NCBI GenBank assembly: GCA_029279965.1
Contig: JAJUHJ010000022.1
Span: forward strand, 1-34,599
Source: Phyllobacteriaceae bacterium
GTDB lineage: Bacteria; Pseudomonadota; Alphaproteobacteria; Rhizobiales; Rhizobiaceae
DNA length: 34,599 nt
Direction of reading: 5' to 3'
Shown here: piece after piece, positions 7,690-15,938 of the stretch
How the letters are laid out: every line of letters starts with the position of its first letter
How positions within the stretch are numbered: position 1 is the first letter of the stretch
The notes under the pieces: model-generated
The model's input: the letters and a program-made list of their open reading frames with translations, nothing else
Database searches by the model: none
What the model was told of the DNA's origin: nothing
Program-made: the position numbers and the translations under genes

Positions 7690-9061
7690 TGCCGCCTTGC
7701 AGGCGATCGCGGAATTGAAGCCGCTGCTCGGGGATCGGATTGTCACATCGGAGGCAGTGCGCGAGCACCACAGCCGGGATACGTCCCGGCTCAAACCGCA
7801 CCTGCCAGATGCCGTCGCCTTTCCTCAATGCGAGGAGGAGGTGCAGGCAATCGTGCGGGCATGTGCCGCCCATGGCGTTCCGGTCGTGCCGTTTGGGGCA
7901 GGCTCCTCGATGGAAGGGCACACCATTCCGGTGCGTGGCGGCATTTCGCTCGATACACGGGACATGAATCGCGTCGTCGAGGTCAAAGCGGAGGATTTCC
8001 TGGCGGTCGTTCAGCCAGGCGTCACGCGCAAACAGTTGAATACGCATCTGCGGGATACCGGCCTCATGTTCTCCGTCGATCCGGGTGCCGATGCGTCGAT
8101 TGGGGGCATGGCCTCTACGCGCGGCAGTGGCACGACGGCGGTGCGCTACGGTACGATGCGCGAGAATGTCCTGGCTCTGCGCGTCGTCACGCCGGACGGG
8201 ACCGTCATCCGCACCGGATCGCGGGCACGCAAATCGTCCACCGGATACGACCTGACGCATCTTTTTGTCGGGGCCGAAGGGACCCTCGGCGTCATCACCG
8301 AAGTGACGGTGCGCCTCCACCCGATACCCGAGGCCGTATCCTCGGCGATCTGTCACTTCGAAAGTGTGCGCAGCGCGGTGGAGGCGGTGATCGCCACAGT
8401 CCAGTACGGCATTCCGGTTGCCCGAGTGGAGTTCCTCGATGAGGTGGCGATCGCTGCAACCAACAGCTACTCGAACCTTGATCTCAACGTTGCGCCGACA
8501 CTGTTCTTCGAGTTCCACGGCACGCCGAACTGGGTGGCGGAACAAGCAAGGATCGCCGAGGAGATTGCCCGCGATTGCGGCGGCGCGGATTTCCGCTGGT
8601 CGACCGATCCGGAAGAACGCAGCCGTCTCTGGCAAGCAAGACATGACATTTTCTGGGCAACCAAGGCAATCAAGCCGGGCTACGACATCTATACGGGTGA
8701 CATCTGCGTACCGATCTCACAACTCGCCGACAGCATCATCGCAGCGCGCGACGATATTGATGCCTCCCCACTGACGGGGCAGATCATCGGCCATGTCGGT
8801 GACGGCAATTATCATACTGCCTATCTGATCGACCCTGACAATCCGGAGGATCTGGCCGAAGCGGAGCGGCTGGCCGACCGCCTGGTGGAGCGGGCGCTCG
8901 CCGTTGGCGGCACGGCAAGCGGCGAGCATGGCATCGGCACCGGGAAACTGAAATTTATGCGTCAGGAACATGGCGAGGCCATTGATCTGATGAAACGCAT
9001 CAAGGCAGCGCTCGACCCTGCCGGGATCATGAATCCCGGCAAGATGGGGCAGGGTGGATAG
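7682..9061 (+). CDS. FAD-binding dehydrogenase of the GlcD / D-lactate dehydrogenase family
   Basis: This 459-residue flavoprotein belongs to the FAD-linked oxidase family that includes glycolate oxidase GlcD and cytochrome-linked D-lactate dehydrogenase. The FAD-binding segments are visible as PFGAGSSMEG (70-79), the IGGMASTRGSGTTAVRYG region (140-157) and GAEGTLGVITE (198-208). The C-terminal domain has GHVGDGNYH and GEHGIGTGK, which carry the histidines and glutamate of the active site. The ATG at 7682 was chosen because GAAGGA lies 8 bases upstream; it overlaps the previous gene by 8 bp. Such enzymes oxidise D-2-hydroxyacids. Paired with the FMN enzyme in the same operon, it would let the cell use both enantiomers without a racemase. 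Confidence 0.9.
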   Translation: MSDAALQAIAELKPLLGDRIVTSEAVREHHSRDTSRLKPHLPDAVAFPQCEEEVQAIVRACAAHGVPVVPFGAGSSMEGHTIPVRGGISLDTRDMNRVVEVKAEDFLAVVQPGVTRKQLNTHLRDTGLMFSVDPGADASIGGMASTRGSGTTAVRYGTMRENVLALRVVTPDGTVIRTGSRARKSSTGYDLTHLFVGAEGTLGVITEVTVRLHPIPEAVSSAICHFESVRSAVEAVIATVQYGIPVARVEFLDEVAIAATNSYSNLDLNVAPTLFFEFHGTPNWVAEQARIAEEIARDCGGADFRWSTDPEERSRLWQARHDIFWATKAIKPGYDIYTGDICVPISQLADSIIAARDDIDASPLTGQIIGHVGDGNYHTAYLIDPDNPEDLAEAERLADRLVERALAVGGTASGEHGIGTGKLKFMRQEHGEAIDLMKRIKAALDPAGIMNPGKMGQGG

Positions 9062-9108
9062 AGCATGTCGCCTGAAAGCGGGGACCGGTTTCGGGCCAAC
9101 GACATGCG
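9062..9108. repeat. Imperfect palindrome, dispersed repeat
   Basis: GCATGTCG near the left end and CGACATGC at the right end enclose a centre (CCTGAAAG...CCGGTTTCGGGCC) that resembles the inverted repeat at 442-471. It starts immediately after the stop codon of the FAD dehydrogenase gene. Palindromes of this form are common between genes in rhizobia-like genomes. Confidence 0.55.
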
Positions 9109-9162
9109 TGAAAAAGAGACTCAAGGCACCGTAAGCGAATCTGAAAAGATCACGACACGCGA

Positions 9163-9269
9163 GAGCGCCGTGCGTCCATTTGGACGTACAAAGGGCGCTC
9201 TGTCTCATTGAAACAACGCATCGTGCTTTCCGAACATCGATTCAGATTTTCGGGCCGATGCTGTTAACG
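9163..9269. repeat. RIME-like intergenic repeat, copy A
   Basis: This element of about 105 bp matches 31453-31557 over its whole length. It starts with a GC-rich palindrome (TGCGTCC...GGACGTA), continues through CTCATTGAA, and ends with an imperfect palindrome running from GCATCGTGCTTTCCGAA to TTCGGGCCGATGC. It lies between two convergent genes. No transposase or target duplication was seen. Confidence 0.75.
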
Positions 9270-9289
9270 ATCATATCGCAAACGAGAGT

Positions 9290-9314
9290 GGCCGCCGGAA
9301 AGCTCCCGGCGGCC
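9290..9314. terminator. Hairpin between convergent operons
   Basis: GGCCGCCGG (9290-9298) pairs with CCGGCGGCC (9306-9314) around a 7-base loop, followed on the plus strand by ATTCTTTTGTTC. It lies between the stop codons of the FAD dehydrogenase (plus) and the fusion protein (minus) and probably ends transcription from the plus side, perhaps from both. Confidence 0.75.
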
Positions 9315-9355
9315 ATTCTTTTGTTCAGGATCAGGCGGAGATTTTCACACCAGCC

Positions 9356-12300
9356 TCAGGCGATGTGGATCGTCTTCGTCTCGACATAGTTGTCGAGGCC
9401 TTCCGGCCCACCTTCGCGGCCCATGCCTGATTGCTTGAAACCACCGAACGGGTGCTTGGGATCGACGATCATCCCATTGACGGTCACGCTGCCGGTGCGC
9501 ATGCGGCGAGCGACGGCATAACCGCGTTCGGGATTGGCGGTGAAGACCGCGCCGCTGAGGCCATAGGTGGAATTGTTGGCCTTGCGGATCGCATCCTCCT
9601 CGTCCGTGTAGCCGATGACGGAAACCACCGGGCCGAAGATTTCTTCCTGTGCGATCTTCATGTCGGAATCGACATCGGTGAACACGGTGGGTTCGATATA
9701 ATAGCCCTTGCCGAGGTTTTTCGGCCGGCCGCCGCCACACGCGATCGTGGCGCCTTCGCTCCGGCCCGCGGCAATATAGCCTTCCACGCGCTCAAGCTGA
9801 CGCGCCATTGTGAGCGGCCCCATGTGGGTTTCCGGATCGAACGGATCGCCGACCTTAATGCCGGACACGGCGCCAACGTACATATCGAGGAATTCCTGCT
9901 TGCGGTTTTCGGGCACCAGGATCCTTGTCAAAGAGAAGCAAACCTGACCGGTGATCGGCATGGAGTAGATCATCAGGCTGGGCAGAGCCGCCGAAAAATC
10001 TGCATCGTCAAGCAGGATCGCCGCGGATTTTCCGCCAAGCTCCAGACTGACGCGCGCCAGTCGTTCGGCGCAGACTGCCGCGATGTGCTTGCCAGCTGCC
10101 GTGCTGCCGGTGAAGGCAACCTTGTCGATATCCGCGTGGCGAACCAGATAGTCGCCGCCTTCGCGGCCGGCCGGCACCAGGTTGAAAACGCCCTTCGGCA
10201 AGCCCGCCTTTTCGATGCATTCGGCAAGCATGTAGGCCTCAAGAGGCGTTTCCGGTGAAGGCTTGGCGACCATGGTGCAGCCAGCTGCGAGCGCGGCAGA
10301 GACCTTGTAGCTGAGCAGCACCAGCGGGGCGTTCCATGGCGTGATCGCGGCACAGACGCCGACCGGCTCCTTGATCACTTTCACCTGGCCGCCATCATCG
10401 CGCTTGCGGTCATCGACGAACGGATAGCTCTCGATGAGGTCGGCATAATAGTTGAACAGCGTCGGATTCTGGCCCACCAGCTTCTTCGTCAGCATGATGG
10501 GGGCGCCGACCTGAAGGGTCCAGGCGTGGGCGATGTCGTCCAGGCGTTCGGCAAGAAGGTCGGCGACCTTGCGCAGGTAGCGGGCGCGCTCGCTCGGCGC
10601 CATCCGCGGCCACGGACCGTTGTCGAACGCCTCACGGGCCGCGCAGACAGCAAGATCGATGTCGGTCTGCCCAGCCTCTGGATAGCTGAGAATGACCTCC
10701 TCCGTTACCGGCGAAACGACCTCGAGCAGCTTCTTTGACAGTGGCTCGACCCATTGCCCGTCGATGAAGAATTTTTCCGGAGCCTTGGGGACGGCAGGGT
10801 TTCTGGTCATAACGTTCATGGCAGAATTCTCCTCTCTAAGAACGACCTCCAGCAGTCGCGGCCCTTTCCTTTTCAGGAGGTCGCGCAGGCAGTCGGACAG
10901 TTTGCTTCCCTCTTCGCAGCGCATTGCCGGGCATCCTTGCGCTTCGGCGATGGCAACAAAATCCATGTGCGAAATATCGACACCCGACAAACGCCGGGCC
11001 TGGCTCTTTCCCGCAATTCCCCGCAAGGCCTCGTAGCCGCCATTGTTGAGGACGATCACCAGAAGATCGACATCGTGTTCCACCGCGGACCACAATGACT
11101 GAATGGAATAGAGGCTCGATCCGTCGCCCATGATGGCAATGACGGGATGGCGGGGCTCAGCGAGCGCCGCGCCCACCGCCGCGGGGAGACCGTAACCGAG
11201 CCCTCCGCTTGCCGTCGTGAAAAAGCCGCCCGGGCGTTCGATCGGCAAATGGTCGTGCATGGCTTTGCGGGCACTCGGCGCTTCCTCGACAATGATGCTG
11301 TCGGGCGAGCGCAGTTCAGAAAGTGTCTGAAACAGGTATTCAGGCGTTATCCCTGTTGGCTGCGGGACGGGCGGCACATTTCGCGCGGGCACTTTCGCGC
11401 GCTCGCGGTAGGGGCTTGCCTGCGCCAGAAGAGCTTCCGCTGCCACCCTGATGCCAGACACCAGCGCCGTGCCAACGGCGGCACCGGCTGCCTGCTTCGG
11501 GTCGTCCGTGATAAGGCAAAGCTCTGCACCAGCGGGGATATGGTCGCCCATGCCCGGAAAGTGATAGGTGAACACCGGCGCGCCCAGCACGAGGATCAGG
11601 TCTGCCCCCTGGAGACAATCCGACAGGGCCGGCTGGTGGGCGGGAAGGAAGCCGGCGAACAGATGATGACGCTCAGGAAAGCTGCAACGTGAAGACATGG
11701 GGCTGACCCATACTCTCGCCCGATGAGCCTCCGCCAGCTCAACCACGCTGTCCCATGCCTCGTCTATGTCGACGCCGGGGCCGACCACGAACACGGGGCT
11801 GCGTGCCCGGTTCAGCTTCCGCGCCACCTGGCCGAGCGCGGCGGGATCGCCTCCGATCGTGGCAGCGACCTGGCGTATCTCCGGCGGCGTAGCGACCTTG
11901 TCCCAGTCATCCAGCGGCACGGAGACGAGAACCGGCCCCCGGGGCGCCTGCATGGCAGTGTGGTAGGCGCGCGCGATCGCAGCCGGCACATCCTCGGCCC
12001 GTGCTGGCTCATATGCCCACTTCACATAGGGTTTCGGGAACTCCGTCGGGCTTTCGGCAAACAGGAACGGATCATGCGGCAAAAGCTGCCGCGACTGCTG
12101 TCCGGTGGTGATGATGAGCGGTGCTCGGTTGCGGTAGGCGGTGTAGATGTTGCCCATCGCATGGCCGAGACCGGCCGCTGAATGGAGGTTGACGAAGGCC
12201 GCGCCACGCGTGACCTGCGAATATGCGTCCGCCATTCCCACGACGATGGATTCCTGTAGGCCAAGCACATAGGAGAAGTCGGGCGGCAGGTCGGCGAACA

Positions 12301-12436
12301 TGGGAAGCTCGGTCGAGCCCGGATTTCCGAATATGCGGTCGATGCCGTTCTGCCGCAGGAAATCGAAGACAATGTCGCTGACACGCGCATTAAGCCGCGT
12401 GCTCCCGGGACGAAAATCCCGTGTCAACCTGTTCAT
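9356..12436 (-). CDS. Fusion: benzoylformate-decarboxylase-like enzyme + aldehyde dehydrogenase
   Basis: One open frame of 1026 residues. Residues 15-535 are a thiamine diphosphate decarboxylase close to MdlC: GNPGS (Ser41), Glu62 (LQES), His85 in NLHSAAG, His292 in GAPVFTYH, and the cofactor motif GDGS (437-440) to NN (464-465). Residues 543-1026 are an aldehyde dehydrogenase with Asn702 (PWNAP), the general base Glu799 (LELGGK) and nucleophile Cys833 (GQVC). In the mandelate pathway these are two enzymes, MdlC and MdlD, that turn an arylglyoxylate into an aldehyde and then an acid. An AGAGAGGAG ribosome site at 10829-10837 and an ATG at 10819 lie at the junction, so the dehydrogenase part may also be made alone. 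It is divergent from a LysR gene. The true substrate is inferred. Confidence 0.9.
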   Translation of the reverse strand: MNRLTRDFRPGSTRLNARVSDIVFDFLRQNGIDRIFGNPGSTELPMFADLPPDFSYVLGLQESIVVGMADAYSQVTRGAAFVNLHSAAGLGHAMGNIYTAYRNRAPLIITTGQQSRQLLPHDPFLFAESPTEFPKPYVKWAYEPARAEDVPAAIARAYHTAMQAPRGPVLVSVPLDDWDKVATPPEIRQVAATIGGDPAALGQVARKLNRARSPVFVVGPGVDIDEAWDSVVELAEAHRARVWVSPMSSRCSFPERHHLFAGFLPAHQPALSDCLQGADLILVLGAPVFTYHFPGMGDHIPAGAELCLITDDPKQAAGAAVGTALVSGIRVAAEALLAQASPYRERAKVPARNVPPVPQPTGITPEYLFQTLSELRSPDSIIVEEAPSARKAMHDHLPIERPGGFFTTASGGLGYGLPAAVGAALAEPRHPVIAIMGDGSSLYSIQSLWSAVEHDVDLLVIVLNNGGYEALRGIAGKSQARRLSGVDISHMDFVAIAEAQGCPAMRCEEGSKLSDCLRDLLKRKGPRLLEVVLREENSAMNVMTRNPAVPKAPEKFFIDGQWVEPLSKKLLEVVSPVTEEVILSYPEAGQTDIDLAVCAAREAFDNGPWPRMAPSERARYLRKVADLLAERLDDIAHAWTLQVGAPIMLTKKLVGQNPTLFNYYADLIESYPFVDDRKRDDGGQVKVIKEPVGVCAAITPWNAPLVLLSYKVSAALAAGCTMVAKPSPETPLEAYMLAECIEKAGLPKGVFNLVPAGREGGDYLVRHADIDKVAFTGSTAAGKHIAAVCAERLARVSLELGGKSAAILLDDADFSAALPSLMIYSMPITGQVCFSLTRILVPENRKQEFLDMYVGAVSGIKVGDPFDPETHMGPLTMARQLERVEGYIAAGRSEGATIACGGGRPKNLGKGYYIEPTVFTDVDSDMKIAQEEIFGPVVSVIGYTDEEDAIRKANNSTYGLSGAVFTANPERGYAVARRMRTGSVTVNGMIVDPKHPFGGFKQSGMGREGGPEGLDNYVETKTIHIA

Positions 12437-12556
12437 TCCTGCCTCCCTCGTGCACGGATTTCAGGCCGTGCCGTACCCGTGTCGTCGAGGTGAAGTTTGA
12501 CAGATGAAGTCCTGTCTGGGAATTGAAGAATCCAGCCAGACCCATTACAAGAAGGC
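12437..12556. promoter_or_regulatory. Divergent promoter region with candidate LysR operator
   Basis: The 120-bp gap between the fusion gene and the LysR gene holds an interrupted inverted repeat, GACAG (12499-12503), 8 bases, CTGTC (12512-12516). A dyad of this size midway between divergent genes is typical of LysR-type operators. No TGTATACA site is present here, which separates this unit from the GntR-linked operons. Confidence 0.5.
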
Positions 12557-13477
12557 ATGACTTTGGATGTACGCTCTGCCGCCATCTTGTTGGAGTGCGC
12601 CAATACCGGCAGCCTGGGACGCGCGGCACTTGCTCTCAACATGACGCAGCCAGCCGCGACGCGTATGTTGAAGCGGCTGGAAGACGGATACGGCGTTCCT
12701 CTGTTTCACCGGACAACGCGCGGCGTTGTGCCGACCGTTTATGGGGAGGCGCTGCTTCCCTATGCAAAGCTCGTCGTCTCAGAGATTGGCAACGCTGATA
12801 CTGTCATCCGCGAGATGCGCGGCGCAAGCCGGGGGCTCGTCCGTGTCGGTGGGGTGGCAAGCGTGGTTGGCGGTTTTCTGATTGCCGCGATCAGCGAGAT
12901 GCGGCGACGTCACCCCGAGGTGCAGTTCCAGATAGTGGAGGAACTCGAGGACAGGCTGCTTGAGGGGTTGAAGGGCGGCGAGATCGACATCGCCATTTCG
13001 CCCGAGCCGTATGCGGACGACGAAATAACCCTTGCAGCACCCGAGGCGCTCCATGATCTCGTCGTGGTATTTGCCAGGGCGAACCATCCCATTTTGAACC
13101 GGTCGTCCGTTGGGCTTGAGGATGTGGCGCAGCAGGACTGGGCGATGCCTCCCTCCGGCACGCCGGTCGTCCGGGAATGGCTCCGGCGCTTTCACGGGCG
13201 GTCTATCGAGCCAAGAATGCCGTGCCTCGTCTCGCGGTCAGTGCAGGTTATCAAGTCAGCGGTGATGGCAGAGGACATGCTCTGCTGGATGCCCCAGCCC
13301 TTGGTGCGTATGGAAGTCGAGAAGGGTGAAATGGTTCGCGTGCCCGTGCCGGAACTTGACTGGCGCAGAACATTTCGCACCTATCGGCGCAAAAAGGGCC
13401 TCATGACGCCCTCAGCGGCAAGTCTGGTCCAATGTATTCAGCGCCTTGGCGAGGGCCGGGAAGATGCGTTGATCTGA
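12557..13477 (+). CDS. LysR-family transcriptional regulator
   Basis: This 306-residue protein has the LysR plan. A winged helix-turn-helix spans about residues 5-62 (GSLGRAALALNMTQPAATR, then GVPLFHRTTRGVVPT), and a periplasmic-binding-like effector domain starts near 90. LysR proteins usually activate a divergent neighbour when they bind a pathway intermediate, here most likely the fused decarboxylase-dehydrogenase gene. The AAGAAGG before the ATG at 12557 is very close; a TTG two codons on (12563) would have better spacing, so the exact start is uncertain. The effector is unknown, perhaps a 2-oxo- or 2-hydroxyacid. Confidence 0.9.
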   Translation: MTLDVRSAAILLECANTGSLGRAALALNMTQPAATRMLKRLEDGYGVPLFHRTTRGVVPTVYGEALLPYAKLVVSEIGNADTVIREMRGASRGLVRVGGVASVVGGFLIAAISEMRRRHPEVQFQIVEELEDRLLEGLKGGEIDIAISPEPYADDEITLAAPEALHDLVVVFARANHPILNRSSVGLEDVAQQDWAMPPSGTPVVREWLRRFHGRSIEPRMPCLVSRSVQVIKSAVMAEDMLCWMPQPLVRMEVEKGEMVRVPVPELDWRRTFRTYRRKKGLMTPSAASLVQCIQRLGEGREDALI

Positions 13478-13514
13478 ACGCGACAGACCGCCGCCAAGCC
13501 GCTTTTCTACTCGC

Positions 13515-14429
13515 TCAGGCGTACTCGTCGGTATTGCCTGCCCGTGCACTCGCCCATTCGGCACTGGCTTTGATCCCGCCCAATGGGAAGAAATGCACCC
13601 GCTCAATCAAGCTGTCCGGGTTCTCTGCCGTATAGGCTGCAAGTTCGGACAGGACCTCCGTCGGTTCATAGGGAAGCAGCAGCTTGCTGGCATCCATTGC
13701 CCGTTTCTGCAACACCTTGAGGGAGGGGCCGACGCCGCATGCAACAGCGTATTTGAGCAGCGTCTGAAGCTTCGCGGGCCCTGCAACGCCGACGTGGATC
13801 GGCAGCGTGATGCCGCGTCTTTTGAGGCGCTCGGCCCACGCGATTACAGGCTTTGCATCGAACGCGAACTGCGTCACGACGGCCATTTGCGCCTCCGTGC
13901 GTTGGGCAAAGGCCTGCTTCCAGTCAAGCGCAGCGTCGACTTCGGCCGAAGAACCGTCGGCGTCAATGTCCTTGTTGCCCTCCGGATGCCCGGCGACATG
14001 CAGATGTTTGAAGGCGTATTTGTCGAAAAGCCCTGTTTCCAACAGTTGCATGGAGCTGTGGAAGTCGCCGTGGGGTTTGTCGACGCCGCCTGCAAGCAGC
14101 AATGCCTGGTCTATTCCGGCTTCGCCCTGATAGCGCTCGATCCAGTTCTCAAGTGTCTTGCGGTCCTTGATGATGCGGGCGGGAAAATGCGGCATGACCG
14201 GGAAACCCGCCTCATGCAACCGTTTTGCCGTGGCAACCATGTCATCGATGGGTGTGCCCTCGATATGGGCGATATAGACGCGCGTTTCTTCCGGAAGCAG
14301 CCCGCGAAAATCCTCGATCTTGGCCGCCGTCCGCGGCATGACCTCGATCGAAAAGCCGGCCAGGAGCTGGCTCAGTTCGGTTTCATCGAAATCATCGACC
14401 CGCTGATCGCGTCGAAAGAAATTCAGCAC
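13515..14429 (-). CDS. metF: Methylenetetrahydrofolate reductase family protein, partner of LigM-type demethylase
   Basis: This protein of about 304 residues has the TIM-barrel pattern of methylenetetrahydrofolate reductase: FSIEVMPRTAAK with Glu29 near the N-terminus, LLLAGG, HVAGHPEGN and VVTQFAFDA. The start chosen is GTG at 14429, preceded by AGGAGGAG with good spacing; the open frame reaches further upstream without a ribosome site. In Sphingobium SYK-6 a metF lies beside ligM and oxidises the methyltetrahydrofolate made by O-demethylation, regenerating folate. The same pairing here suggests that job rather than methionine biosynthesis. A TGTATACA site overlaps its likely -10 box. It ends 37 bp from the convergent LysR gene. 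Confidence 0.85.
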   Translation of the reverse strand: MLNFFRRDQRVDDFDETELSQLLAGFSIEVMPRTAAKIEDFRGLLPEETRVYIAHIEGTPIDDMVATAKRLHEAGFPVMPHFPARIIKDRKTLENWIERYQGEAGIDQALLLAGGVDKPHGDFHSSMQLLETGLFDKYAFKHLHVAGHPEGNKDIDADGSSAEVDAALDWKQAFAQRTEAQMAVVTQFAFDAKPVIAWAERLKRRGITLPIHVGVAGPAKLQTLLKYAVACGVGPSLKVLQKRAMDASKLLLPYEPTEVLSELAAYTAENPDSLIERVHFFPLGGIKASAEWASARAGNTDEYA

Positions 14430-14464
14430 GGCCTCACTCCTCCTGCTCCGCGTCGTCGACACTC

Positions 14465-14494
14465 TGTATACATTGGCATATAAGAACCGTACAA
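14465..14494 (-). promoter_or_regulatory. metF promoter with TGTATACA over the -10 box
   Basis: On the minus strand TTGTAC (14489-14494) and TATACA (14465-14470) are 18 bases apart and read as -35 and -10 boxes. The palindrome TGTATACA at 14465-14472 coincides with the -10. A start point about 7 bases on would leave a leader of about 30 nt containing the AGGAGG site of metF. The layout suggests repression by occlusion. Confidence 0.6.
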
Positions 14495-14606
14495 CTATTT
14501 TTCCAGTGCGCGCGGCGAAAATCCAGAGATTTACCCGCATTCTGCTCCTGCCTTCTGAGGGCTGCGTGGGAACGCCTCCGCTCAACTCGCTGCTAAGGGT
14601 GGATCA

Positions 14607-14636
14607 ATGAATACATAGATGTGAGAATGAATACAT
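14607..14636. repeat. ATGAATACAT direct repeat, 20-bp period
   Basis: ATGAATACAT occurs at 14607-14616 and again at 14627-14636, exactly 20 bp apart, so both copies face the same side of the helix. Each resembles half of the GTATAC palindrome. They lie about 180-205 bp upstream of the metF start codon and may be a second binding site. The rest of the 14430-14819 gap holds no gene I can support. Confidence 0.4.
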
Positions 14637-14735
14637 CGGTATTTTCTGCGCGCCACATCAGCATTGCCAAAATCGGCGATGCAAAAGCGTCATTGCGGAT
14701 TTGCGGGCAATTGCTGGTGTGGCGAGCGTTGTTGT

Positions 14736-14803
14736 GGACGCACAAACCCAAGCTGAAGCGTCGTGCTTTCCGAAGAGCGATTCCGGTTTCGGGCTGATGC
14801 TGC
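14736..14803. repeat. RIME-like intergenic repeat, partial copy C
   Basis: GTGGACGCACAAA, then AAGCGTCGTGCTTTCCGAAGAGCGATTCCGG... to GGGCTGATGCTG, matches the right-hand palindrome of the copies at 9163-9269 and 31453-31557, with the middle shortened. It lies just downstream of the DUF1932 gene stop on the minus strand. Confidence 0.6.
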
Positions 14804-14819
14804 GGTCGCTAAAGTGGAC

Positions 14820-15698
14820 TCATCCAGCCTTCAGCCGCGCCCGAAGCACCGCGTCCGCCAGATCGGGCAGGCTCTGATTTGCGGCCTCCGGTTTGCCGAT
14901 GGTGCCCATCCGCTCCTGGACGGCAGCAATTTCAGTGGCGAGCGCGCCGCGCAGGCCGAGCTCTTGCAGCGTTGCGGCGCTCTCGCGCATTTCCGCTGCA
15001 CGACGCTTTCCATGGCGCAAGGTCCGCTCGAACGCGTAGCTGGCGGTCTCCGGCCATCCGAGACCGGGATAGCTGGCGGAGATCGACGCCAGAATGTCAT
15101 CGAAGCAACCGGACGCCTTGGCGGCGAGCAGTGTCTCGACGGTAATTGCCTCCAACCCCTTCACAAACAGCGACCGCACCATCTTGATCGCCGTCGCCGC
15201 GCCGGCCTCTGCGGAAACCACTCTGTAATCAAAGCCCAGCCGCGCAAGGTCGGAACTTGTCTCATCCGCGCTTCCCCCTGCGACGAAAACTGGTGTGGCG
15301 TGTCCGCGCGGATGAACCGGAGCCATCACGGCCATATCGAGGTAGGCAGCCCCCGCCGCTTCGATCAAGGCGGCGCATTCGCGCTTGCGTTCCGGCGAGA
15401 CGGAGTTGATATCGAACAACACCTGACCCTGTACAAGATGCGGACATACGGCCTTGACGGCCGCAAGACTCTGGTCGGCTGTGACGGCCGAAATGATCCA
15501 GTCGGCCTCCCTCAGCCCGGCAACGGTTTCGACTGCTGCCGTTCCGCTGTCTTCGATCGCCGCGCGCATGATCGGGGAGGATTCCGACCGATCCAGCAAG
15601 ATGTCGTAGGCGAGGAAATGAAGCGAAGGATCTTTCTCGCCCAGGCTTTTCTGGAATGCGCGTGCTGCCTCGCCGAAGCCGAGGAAACCAATTTTCAT
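14820..15698 (-). CDS. NAD(P)-dependent dehydrogenase, 6-phosphogluconate-dehydrogenase-like with DUF1932-type C-terminus
   Basis: This 292-residue protein opens with a Rossmann fold (MKIGFLGFGEAARAFQ, GxGxxA at about 7-12). It continues with the beta-hydroxyacid dehydrogenase pattern, including VLFDINSVSPERK and AAYLDMAVMAPV. A helical C-terminal half with IKMVRSLFVKGLEAITVE looks like the DUF1932 domain. GGAGATATCGCC precedes the ATG. Family members oxidise 3-hydroxyacids or reduce the matching semialdehydes. The substrate here is unknown, although its place between ligM and metF suggests handling of an aromatic side chain or ring-cleavage product. A terminator separates it from ligM. Confidence 0.75.
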   Translation of the reverse strand: MKIGFLGFGEAARAFQKSLGEKDPSLHFLAYDILLDRSESSPIMRAAIEDSGTAAVETVAGLREADWIISAVTADQSLAAVKAVCPHLVQGQVLFDINSVSPERKRECAALIEAAGAAYLDMAVMAPVHPRGHATPVFVAGGSADETSSDLARLGFDYRVVSAEAGAATAIKMVRSLFVKGLEAITVETLLAAKASGCFDDILASISASYPGLGWPETASYAFERTLRHGKRRAAEMRESAATLQELGLRGALATEIAAVQERMGTIGKPEAANQSLPDLADAVLRARLKAG

Positions 15699-15818
15699 GG
15701 CGATATCTCCATTGTGGTGCGATCGGGGTACCGCATTTTATCGCCGGGTGAAAAGCGCTTGCACGGGAAAAGCGGACTGCCATGCCCAAGGGGCGAAACA
15801 ATTGAATGGGCGCAAGAA

Positions 15819-15855
15819 AAAAGCGCGGCAAGGCTTTTGCCCTCGCCGCGCTTTT
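15819..15855 (-). terminator. Rho-independent terminator of the O-demethylase gene
   Basis: AAAAGCGCGGC (15819-15829) pairs with GCCGCGCTTTT (15845-15855). On the minus strand the stem is followed by a run of six T's. It lies about 85 bp past the stop codon of the ligM-like gene and should end that transcript before the DUF1932 gene. Confidence 0.85.
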
Positions 15856-15938
15856 GAACCATCAGGCCTGTCCCGCCACGTGCGAAGTGCCCTTCCGGGG
15901 GCAGGGACCATGCGCTATCGGCAACCGTTCGCGCCGAT

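Noticed and set aside
14763-15857. Long plus-strand open frame (364 codons)
   Set aside because: It is the antisense shadow of the DUF1932 dehydrogenase gene; its protein is rich in Arg, Gly and His and has no family features.
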